A stretch of DNA of 5,154 bases from Bacteroidota bacterium (GTDB lineage: Bacteria > Bacteroidota > Bacteroidia > Bacteroidales > VadinHA17). The translations under genes and the position numbers were made by a program. The stretch lies in assembly GCA_030611395.1 (NCBI GenBank), contig JAUWPX010000138.1:1-5154 (forward strand), in the 5' to 3' direction. The notes beneath the pieces were generated by a model, which was not told the DNA's origin, did not search any database, and saw nothing but the letters and a program-made list of their open reading frames with translations. This document shows positions 1 to 5,154 of the stretch, in pieces; the first letter of the stretch is position 1, and every line of letters begins with the position of its first letter.

Positions 1-804
1 CTCCCCAAAATAATCAGTAGTAGCTACCGGTCCCAATTCATTTTCATCTCCTTTCTGAAAAGGGATAATAACAGTGATATGATCACCGGGAGAAAACATG
101 TTTAGCATCCATATTGAGAGTGTTCCGGTTTCCCTGGTCCATGTTTTATCTCCAATATTTATCATTATATTCTCCGAACCATAACCAACCCAATTTACAT
201 TCCCGGGAATTTCTATCCCCAAAAGATCATTTGCCTTTTCAGTATCAAACAGGTTAATATTACGATTGATCTGTAAATTAAACTCCGTTCCTGAATAATT
301 CTTCAGGTTCATCTCTTTTTGCATTTCTACTTTACTTTGAGACTCAGAAATTAATTCCCATGGCTCAGTATCAACGGGTGCAGGTGTAAACCAATTGGCA
401 TAATTCATCTCACCCCCGGGTTTGAAAAACACTGAGAATTGTCCTCCTTCCGGACCGATCCACAACCTGTCCTCTCCACCATATGCATTCATGTGATCAA
501 GAATAGTGTCTGATTCCAGAAGGTCATAATTGATCCAGCCAAAACTTTTACCCTCAAGTCCTTCGGCTGTACTTGTAAAAACTTTACCCTGATACTCCGG
601 GGAAACAATTACCCGTGCTTTATTTTCGTTCCCTGACAGCACGATCATATCTCCATGTTTCTCTAAAAAATCAAGATCATATTTAAAAGTTCCTTTTTCC
701 ATAACAAGATTATTTTTTTTCTGACCGTTTCGCGGAGCACATGATGTAAAAGCTGCCAGAACGATCAATAAGCCAAAAAGATAATAAATACCGGAGATTT
801 TCAT
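1..804 (-). CDS. DUF6786-like lipoprotein, C-terminus beyond the window
   Basis: This reading frame starts with ATG at 804 and stays open to base 1, giving 268 residues without a stop, so the gene is cut by the window edge. Residues 1-22 form a lipoprotein signal peptide: hydrophobic segment I6-F19, then lipobox FTSC with C22 as the lipidated cysteine. The mature part is rich in beta-strand-like sequence and has the motif GGEDRLWIGPEGGQFSVFF at about 109-127, followed by a WFTPAPVDTEPW stretch at 138-149. From memory these match DUF6786, a Bacteroidota family of secreted proteins, often near glycoside hydrolases, perhaps with a mutarotase-like fold; no enzymatic activity is established that I know of. 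It starts 10 bases after the GH95 stop codon, so it is almost certainly co-transcribed with the fucosidase. The inferred role is glycan binding or processing at the envelope. The gene call is secure, the family moderately so, the function open. Confidence 0.85.
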   Translation of the reverse strand, partial: MKISGIYYLFGLLIVLAAFTSCAPRNGQKKNNLVMEKGTFKYDLDFLEKHGDMIVLSGNENKARVIVSPEYQGKVFTSTAEGLEGKSFGWINYDLLESDTILDHMNAYGGEDRLWIGPEGGQFSVFFKPGGEMNYANWFTPAPVDTEPWELISESQSKVEMQKEMNLKNYSGTEFNLQINRNINLFDTEKANDLLGIEIPGNVNWVGYGSENIMINIGDKTWTRETGTLSIWMLNMFSPGDHITVIIPFQKGDENELGPVATTDYFGE

Positions 805-814
805 AGTTTTAATT

Positions 815-3127
815 TCATTTGTCAGTAAACATCCCGGGATAAACAATAAATTCTTCTCCTTCCGAAGTTTTCTTTACTATACGTCTTCCATTATACATAA
901 GTCTGCATGATTTGCCTGCCAATGATTTTACCCCGGTTGAAACAAGCTGTCCCTTTTCCCATTTAATATCAATTTCAAACCCACCTCTTACTTTAACTCC
1001 TTTTACTTCTCCATCTTTCCATGCATCAGGCAGAGCAGGCAATAACTCAATCTCTCCGCTATGCGATTGTACAAGCATCTCAATTATTCCTGCACAGCCA
1101 CCAAAATTTCCGTCAATCTGAAACGGAGGATGTGTATCGAGCATACTGGGTAGGGTTGATTTTGAAAGAAGTGCTCTAACATTACTATACGCTTTTTCCT
1201 GGTCTTTGAGTCTTGCATAGAAATTAATTATCCAGGCTCTACTCCATCCGGTATGTCCCCCTCCGTGTTTCAGCCTGTATTCTAATACTTTTTTTGCTGC
1301 CTCCATTAGATTCGGAGTTTCCTGCCAGGTAAACAAATTTGCCGGATGCAAACCATAAAGGTGCGACATATGCCGGTGACCCGGTTCTGCTTCTTTAAAA
1401 TCCTGCGACCATTCTAAAATTCTCCCGTCTTTCCCGATTTTAACCGGTGTTAGCTTATCAAGAGCACTCAGCATTTCATGTCTGAATGTCACATCGGCAT
1501 TAAGCAATTCCGACGCTTTAGCTGTTGAGAGGAGATGATCCTGTATTATCTGGTGATCCATTGACGGTCCCATGCACAAACTTGCCCTTTCACCGGTTGG
1601 AGTAATAAATGAGTTTTCAGGAGAGATAGACGGACCCGAAACCAAAAAGCCGCTTTTTGGATCCTCAACAAGAAAGTCAAGATAAAACTCAGCTGCTTCC
1701 TTCATAATTGGATAAGCAGTGTTCTTCAGGAAAGCAAGGTCTTGTGTGTATAAATAATGATCCCACAGATGCCTGCAGAGCCATCCTCCAGCCATGGGCC
1801 AGGCACCGTAAACCGGGTATCCGAAACATGTTGTAAAAAACCAAACATCAGAAGTATGATGAGCGGTGAATCCATCGGAACCATACAGAGTCTGTGCCGT
1901 CTTCCTGCCATTTGGCATAAGCTTTTCAATAAAATCAAATAAAGGATAGCTACACTCAGAAAGGTTAGTGACCTCAGCAAGCCAGTAATTCATCTGCAGG
2001 TTAATATTTATATGGTAATCTGAGTTCCAGGGAGGCTTTATCCCGTCAACCCATATTCCCTGCAGATTTGCAGGTAAACAACCAGGGCGCGAGCTGGAGA
2101 TAAGAAGGTATCTGCTAAACTGAACATATATAGAGATCAGTGACGGATCAACAGCACCAATTTTCACAGCTTCCAGCCTCTCATCTGTTGGGAAATATCC
2201 GGCTTGTGAACTTCCAAGGTTGATAGAAAACCTGTTAAACCATGATTGATACTCAGCAATATGATCACATTTGATATCTGAATAATTCCTTCCTGTGGCT
2301 GATCCCATTTGCTTTTTGGTTTGAGTAAACGGATCGCCACCGGAATAATCTGTTGCCGCTGTAATAACAAGCAACAGAGTATCGGCCGAACTAATTATGA
2401 TGCTCTTCTTCTCGTAGGAGATTTCCCCATTCACAGGAATTACTTTTACACGTCCACAGTACTCCACTCCTTTCTTTGTTCCGGCAATTCCCGTGATAAC
2501 TATCTCGTTATCTAAAACCTGAATGTCATAATTAGCACCATCTCTCTGCAGGGATATCTTTGCATTGATCTTTCCTGAATCATTTGCCCCAATTCTCCAG
2601 TAAATTGCCTGATCTACAGCAGAACTAAAAGTCTCCCTGGTATAATTAGTTTCATCAATTTTATATCTGACAGTTGCTATTGCCGTTTCAAGGTCCAGCT
2701 CCCGGTAATAATCCTGTGGATCAGAATGATTCATTAAATCAATAGTAAGCTCACCCAGTTCCTGGTAGGTATTGGTGCCGGAGGGCAACCGGTCACCCAT
2801 AACTTTTTCAGATGCAAGCTTTTCAGCTTCTATATATTTTCCATCAAACAACAGCTGCCTGATTTCCCTGACATATTTAAATCCATCAATACGATCGGTA
2901 TTTTCCCCGTCAAAACTCCAGATGCTTTCTTCGTTAAGAACAATTTTTTCTGATTGTACCCCGCCAAACACCATTGCACCTAACCTGCCATTTCCAATTG
3001 GCATACCATGATCCCATTGTAATGCAGGTTGACGGTACCAGAGTTTCAGCTTTTTTTGCTTATCCTGTGAACCGGAAGGCAGGATGAAAATCATCCCCAC
3101 AAGCAGGATTAATATTGATCTGACCAC
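815..3127 (-). CDS. GH95-family alpha-L-fucosidase, exported
   Basis: This 770-residue protein is a complete glycoside hydrolase family 95 enzyme. The family removes terminal alpha-L-fucose (some members alpha-L-galactose) by an inverting mechanism. Visible order: signal peptide 1-20 (R3, hydrophobic 5-16, likely cleavage after SGS at 18-20); N-terminal beta-sandwich about 28-265, including PIGNGRLGAMVFGG (43-56) and LNEESIW (64-70); helical-barrel catalytic domain about 285-690; C-terminal beta domain about 695-765. Compared with Bifidobacterium AfcA, E504 in SPEN (502-505) should be the general acid, N374 and N376 in HININ (372-376) the water-activating asparagines, and D672 in QIDGNFG (670-676) the matching aspartate. 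HRHMSHLYGLHP (584-595) and GGHTGWSRAW (623-632) are also typical. Length is normal. The start is GTG directly after an in-frame TAA; the next ATG (M12) would destroy the signal peptide, so GTG is preferred. Without a lipobox the product is probably periplasmic or secreted. Substrate (fucosyl-lactose type, xyloglucan, algal or host glycan) cannot be told. Confidence 0.95.
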   Translation of the reverse strand: MVRSILILLVGMIFILPSGSQDKQKKLKLWYRQPALQWDHGMPIGNGRLGAMVFGGVQSEKIVLNEESIWSFDGENTDRIDGFKYVREIRQLLFDGKYIEAEKLASEKVMGDRLPSGTNTYQELGELTIDLMNHSDPQDYYRELDLETAIATVRYKIDETNYTRETFSSAVDQAIYWRIGANDSGKINAKISLQRDGANYDIQVLDNEIVITGIAGTKKGVEYCGRVKVIPVNGEISYEKKSIIISSADTLLLVITAATDYSGGDPFTQTKKQMGSATGRNYSDIKCDHIAEYQSWFNRFSINLGSSQAGYFPTDERLEAVKIGAVDPSLISIYVQFSRYLLISSSRPGCLPANLQGIWVDGIKPPWNSDYHININLQMNYWLAEVTNLSECSYPLFDFIEKLMPNGRKTAQTLYGSDGFTAHHTSDVWFFTTCFGYPVYGAWPMAGGWLCRHLWDHYLYTQDLAFLKNTAYPIMKEAAEFYLDFLVEDPKSGFLVSGPSISPENSFITPTGERASLCMGPSMDHQIIQDHLLSTAKASELLNADVTFRHEMLSALDKLTPVKIGKDGRILEWSQDFKEAEPGHRHMSHLYGLHPANLFTWQETPNLMEAAKKVLEYRLKHGGGHTGWSRAWIINFYARLKDQEKAYSNVRALLSKSTLPSMLDTHPPFQIDGNFGGCAGIIEMLVQSHSGEIELLPALPDAWKDGEVKGVKVRGGFEIDIKWEKGQLVSTGVKSLAGKSCRLMYNGRRIVKKTSEGEEFIVYPGMFTDK

Positions 3128-3167
3128 TTATAATCTATTATGTAAGTGTTTTTTCAAAATTTCGCTT

Positions 3168-3986
3168 TTAAGATACGAGTTTCTCTCTTATTAAAACAAT
3201 CTCCCTGGTAATGTCTTTAACATTCTTTTCAGTAAGACTCGTATCAATGCCTTCATAGATCTTTTTCATAGGCTCGAACAAGTCAAGGATCTCTTTCACA
3301 GCAGGATCATCAGCGTGTTGTGTTGCCAAATTAATAAACAATTCAAAAGATTTTTTCTGCTCTAGCAATACACTGACAATACCTTCTACATGAAACACTG
3401 ATTCGGAAATATGAGTAGTAATGTACATGCCTTCAACCCACGCCCCTGCAACAACCATCAAGGCTTGCGAGTGCTGATTGTTTTCGTTCAGGAAACCAAA
3501 AGTATTATCAAATGCCCCGGACAGGATATTAACAAGTTGATCTCTGTTATCATAATTATTATTAATTTCATCGTATAACTCCTGGCTATAAAGATCCGAC
3601 ATATTCAAGTCGTTAGCCAACACCCGAATAGCGTCCAGGTAGATGATAACATCCTGGTTCATATTATAGAGAGTAGCATAACTCAGGTCTGCACCGTACA
3701 CACCCAGGTTTATTGCTTTACTTTTACTTGTGGTATAATTTTTTACGTTTTCAACGTAATTAGAAACACCAACCATATATCCTACTTCCAGCTCTGTAAG
3801 CATTTTTATCACCTCAGCTGATGTCGGAATAGGGTACATAATTTCTTCAATCTCTTTCGATAACTCTTCAATTCCCTGAATGTCAATCTTTTCCTGGTCG
3901 TCAGATCCTTTCTGGTTTTTACATGAAAATAATCCTGTAACAGCAAAAATCAAAACCGGCAGCAATACAATAACAATTTTTTTCAT
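3168..3986 (-). CDS. Unrecognised helical lipoprotein, 272 residues
   Basis: This is a clear exported lipoprotein: M1-K2-K3, hydrophobic segment about 4-20, and lipobox LFSC with C22 as the lipidated cysteine. The mature N-terminus is polar and acidic (SDDQE at 28-32), like a flexible linker tethering the protein to a membrane. The rest is almost wholly helix-forming, with few prolines and with heptad-like acidic and hydrophobic stretches. The segment IPTSAEVIKMLTELEVGYM (53-71) and the stretch about 95-125 (GVYGADLSYATLYNMNQDV) look like conserved blocks that I recall from uncharacterised Bacteroidota lipoproteins, but I cannot name a family. No catalytic motif is apparent. It is the first gene of the probable operon, 40 bases upstream of the GH95 gene. 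Its role with the fucosidase is unknown, and it could be unrelated to glycan use and merely share the transcript. Confidence 0.88.
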   Translation of the reverse strand: MKKIVIVLLPVLIFAVTGLFSCKNQKGSDDQEKIDIQGIEELSKEIEEIMYPIPTSAEVIKMLTELEVGYMVGVSNYVENVKNYTTSKSKAINLGVYGADLSYATLYNMNQDVIIYLDAIRVLANDLNMSDLYSQELYDEINNNYDNRDQLVNILSGAFDNTFGFLNENNQHSQALMVVAGAWVEGMYITTHISESVFHVEGIVSVLLEQKKSFELFINLATQHADDPAVKEILDLFEPMKKIYEGIDTSLTEKNVKDITREIVLIREKLVS

Positions 3987-4017
3987 TGGTTATTTTTATT
4001 AGTTAAATATTAATTTC

Positions 4018-4076
4018 TTTCCCCTGGTTTTATGCCAATCCGAATCTTATTATAGAATTACTTTTGTCAGGGGAAA
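4018..4076. repeat. Inverted repeat TTTCCCCTG / CAGGGGAAA
   Basis: TTTCCCCTG at 4018-4026 and its exact reverse complement at 4068-4076 are separated by 41 bases. The loop is too long for an obvious terminator hairpin. The pair lies 32 to 90 bases upstream of the ATG of the leftward lipoprotein gene, where an operator could sit. The same octamer TTCCCCTG recurs in direct orientation at 4420-4427 and 4432-4439 next to the integrase, so it may instead be a recombinase or accessory-factor site. Confidence 0.6.
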
Positions 4077-4240
4077 TTATTCTATTCTGCAATAAGTGGC
4101 TATAAAATTAAAAAATAAATTGTAAATCTATTCCATTAATTAAGAAATCGTTTGTAAGGGATAATCTCAATTTGCATGGTGGTCAAAAAATAAAAGAAAT
4201 AAGGTCTTTTTGTAAACTTTAGTGTTGTAGTGTGGTAAAC

Positions 4241-4276
4241 AAAAAAACGGCTGGTACAACCTAATGCACCAACCGT
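4241..4276 (-). terminator. Rho-independent terminator, minus strand
   Basis: Read on the minus strand, ACGGTTGGT (4276-4268), a 12-base loop and ACCAGCCGT (4255-4247) pair over nine positions, with one U.G wobble and no mismatch, followed by six T (4246-4241). On the plus strand the wobble becomes a C/A mismatch and no T-tract follows the hairpin, so the signal points leftward only. No minus-strand gene lies upstream of it except the tRNA-end-like segment ending 8 bases away at 4285, which suggests it was the terminator of that tRNA gene. Confidence 0.75.
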
Positions 4277-4284
4277 CTAACTAT

Positions 4285-4302
4285 TGTACCCAGAGCGGGA
4301 CT
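4285..4302 (-). other. Putative attachment-site core: 3' end of a tRNA gene (probably tRNA-Leu)
   Basis: The minus strand reads AGTCCCGCTCTGGGTACA. It parses as the end of a T-loop (AGT), the T-stem 3' strand CCCGC, a seven-base acceptor 3' strand TCTGGGT and discriminator A, without an encoded CCA, as is common in Bacteroidota. From memory it differs little from the end of an E. coli tRNA-Leu, CCCGCTCCGGGTACCA. The sequence further upstream on that strand (4303 onward) is not a tRNA body, so only a 3' fragment is present. A tRNA 3' fragment beside an integrase is the usual mark of the distal junction of an element integrated in a tRNA gene; the intact tRNA should lie at the other end of the element, to the right. 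Confidence 0.6.
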
Positions 4303-4415
4303 AATTACCCTTTTTTCGCATTTTATCAAACCTAACTCTTTCCCTTAGTATTCATAGGCTTTACATGAATTCAGGAATTAAACCAAATTCAATAAAATTA
4401 AACTAAATTAAAAAT

Positions 4416-4439
4416 ATTCTTCCCCTGATTCTTCCCCTG
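4416..4439 (+). repeat. Perfect tandem repeat, 2 x 12 bases, upstream of the integrase
   Basis: ATTCTTCCCCTG occurs twice back to back (4416-4427 and 4428-4439), with the second copy ending 59 bases before the integrase ATG. Its period of 12 bases puts the copies on nearly the same DNA face. Integrases and excisionases often bind short direct repeats beside the att core, and these repeats could also act as an operator over the integrase promoter. The shared TTCCCCTG also occurs at 4019-4026 and inverted at 4068-4075. Confidence 0.7.
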
Positions 4440-4498
4440 GGTTTATTTTATTTAACTTTACACAATGGGATTTCATAAACTTAAGTAAAAGTTCAGAA

Positions 4499-5086
4499 AT
4501 GGAAAATGTAATATTTAAGCTCAAAGAACCACAAACAGGTGTACCTAAAAACAATCAAGAGAAAACACTGGTATATTTATTTTTCCATTTTGGATTTTAT
4601 GAATACCTGAACAATGGCATAAAGAGATATAAGCCATTGAAATATTCAACAGGGTTAAAGATTCTACCTTATTATTGGAATGACAAACCAATATACCGTG
4701 CAAAGCAAACAAAGAATTTCGCATATGAGAACTTTAATACAACTTTAAACAACATTGAGAATGCAATCATAAACCTCCACAGAAAACTAAAAAATGATGG
4801 GATTATACCAACTCCGGAAATACTAAGACATGAATTGAATATTTTATTGGGAAAAGTTGTACAAACCGGGAAAATGAATCTGGTAAGCTTTGCTGATATT
4901 ATTATTAATGAAAGCACTAATGGTACCAGGTTAACTAAAAAAGGGAAAAGAATTAGTCCATTAACAATAAAGGGATATACAACAACCTTGAATCATCTCA
5001 AGAAATATCAGGAAGAAATAAATAAGGAAGTTGATCTTGACAGTATTGATTTAAAATTCTATAAAAAGTTTATCCATTTGTATTAA
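4499..5086 (+). CDS. Tyrosine recombinase (integrase), truncated by an apparent frameshift
   Basis: The frame runs 195 residues from ATG 4499 to TAA 5084-5086. The N-terminus (ENVIFKLKEPQ) and the block KYSTGLKILPYYWNDK (48-63) followed by RAK (67-69) are typical of the arm-DNA-binding domain of Bacteroidota integrases. Helical sequence with a PTPEILRHEL motif (104-113) leads to a SAM-like core-binding domain starting near 128 (LVSFADIIINE), with SPLTIKGYTTTLNHLKKY at 153-170. Full-length relatives are about 400 residues; the whole catalytic domain with its Arg, His and Tyr residues is absent here. The protein ends inside the SAM-like domain at FYKKFIHLY. The expected continuation is readable in another frame, so this is probably a broken gene, or possibly a base-calling error, rather than a natural short protein. 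It lies about 200 bases inside the putative att core and points into the element. Its GC content is visibly lower than that of the leftward operon, consistent with acquired DNA. Confidence 0.8.
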   Translation: MENVIFKLKEPQTGVPKNNQEKTLVYLFFHFGFYEYLNNGIKRYKPLKYSTGLKILPYYWNDKPIYRAKQTKNFAYENFNTTLNNIENAIINLHRKLKNDGIIPTPEILRHELNILLGKVVQTGKMNLVSFADIIINESTNGTRLTKKGKRISPLTIKGYTTTLNHLKKYQEEINKEVDLDSIDLKFYKKFIHLY

Positions 5087-5154
5087 ATCCAACTATTTCA
5101 TATTTTTCCAACTGTAATTCTGTAAAATTTTTTATCAAAACTATAAAATTTTTA
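5080..5154 (+). pseudogene. Out-of-frame continuation of the integrase SAM-like domain
   Basis: From 5080 a second frame is open for 25 codons to the window end and reads VLNPTISYFSNCNSVKFFIK, then TIKFL. The part SNCNSVKFFIK plus TIKFL follows the usual pattern of this domain (Y-S-x-N-[ST]-[IV]-G-K-Y-I-K-x-L-K). Adding one T to the TT at 5083-5084 would turn TAT-TAA into TAT-TTA-AAT and join both parts as FIHLYLNPTISYF, with the normal spacing. Whether the frame continues into a catalytic domain lies beyond the window. Confidence 0.55.

Larger units (their letters stand above)
3987..4498. other. AT-rich intergenic region holding terminator, tRNA-end remnant and repeats
   Basis: These 512 bases separate divergent genes (lipoprotein leftward, integrase rightward) and contain no convincing coding sequence. 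Supported elements inside are the inverted octamer pair at 4018-4076, the minus-strand terminator at 4241-4276, the tRNA-end-like segment at 4285-4302 and the 12-base tandem repeat at 4416-4439. The stretch 4077-4240 shows nothing I can name. TAACTTTA at 4453-4460 resembles the Bacteroidota -7 promoter element TAnnTTTG and is suitably placed for the integrase, but I see no matching TTTG -33 box, so it is not listed as a promoter. No clear promoter was found for the leftward operon either. Confidence 0.75.

Noticed and set aside
912..2515. Open frames on both strands inside the GH95 gene (for example 912-1121 plus, 1726-1980 minus, 2309-2515 plus).
   Set aside because: They lie wholly within a strongly conserved coding frame and show no family resemblance or start signals; they are by-products of that frame.
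4303..4313. Possible degenerate T-arm continuing the tRNA fragment (GGG, then an eight-base loop, then CCC on the minus strand).
   Set aside because: The loop has eight bases rather than seven and lacks the TTC signature; only three pairs fit, and no anticodon arm follows.
4350..4373. ATTCAT / ATGAAT inverted repeat and the overlapping palindrome TGAATTCA.
   Set aside because: Arms of six bases in AT-rich DNA are expected by chance, and there is no T-tract or link to a gene.
4465..4488. Tiny frame encoding MGFHKLK just before the integrase.
   Set aside because: Seven codons with no ribosome site, hairpin or attenuator structure; nothing supports a leader peptide.
4672..4917. 81-residue minus-strand open frame opposite the integrase.
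   Set aside because: It is antisense to a recognisable integrase and its hydrophobic look is the complement of lysine- and asparagine-rich codons.
5062..5071. T-AAA-AAG as a possible slippery site for programmed -1 frameshifting in the integrase.
   Set aside because: The heptamer lacks the preceding A, I see no clear stimulatory structure after it, and the domain pattern is kept in the first frame past this point (KFIH), placing the shift later; a simple one-base loss explains it better.

Overview
The window looks like a Bacteroidota chromosome. The evidence is the set of exported carbohydrate-related proteins (a GH95-family alpha-L-fucosidase and a DUF6786-like lipoprotein), lipoprotein signal peptides without clear Shine-Dalgarno sequences, and an integrase of the phage-integrase SAM-like type common in that phylum. 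Genus cannot be told from this sequence.

Layout, left to right. Positions 1-3986 hold three minus-strand genes packed as one probable operon, read from right to left: an unrecognised 272-residue lipoprotein (3168-3986), a GH95 glycosidase with complete catalytic machinery (815-3127, GTG start), and a DUF6786-like lipoprotein whose C-terminus leaves the window (1-804). The gaps are 40 and 10 bases. All three products carry export signals, so the operon probably deals with a fucosylated glycan in the cell envelope or periplasm. No SusC/SusD pair, regulator or fucose catabolic gene is visible.

Positions 3987-4498 are AT-rich and non-coding, but not empty. On the minus strand they hold an 18-base piece that reads like the 3' end of a tRNA (best guess tRNA-Leu), followed 8 bases later by a good rho-independent terminator with no gene in front of it. 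They also hold four copies of the octamer TTCCCCTG: an inverted pair on the left side and a perfect 12-base tandem repeat on the right side.

Positions 4499-5154 hold a plus-strand tyrosine recombinase (integrase). It has the N-terminal arm-binding region and the start of the SAM-like core-binding domain, then is cut by a TAA at codon 196. The expected continuation stays open in another frame to the window edge, so a single lost base probably caused the break.

Together the right half reads as one junction of an integrated genetic element: host DNA on the left (the fucosidase operon and the downstream end of a tRNA gene), attachment-site core at about 4285-4302, then the element running out to the right with its (frameshifted) integrase next to the junction. 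I found no evidence of a wholly new system; the junction architecture and the repeat family are the most interesting parts.
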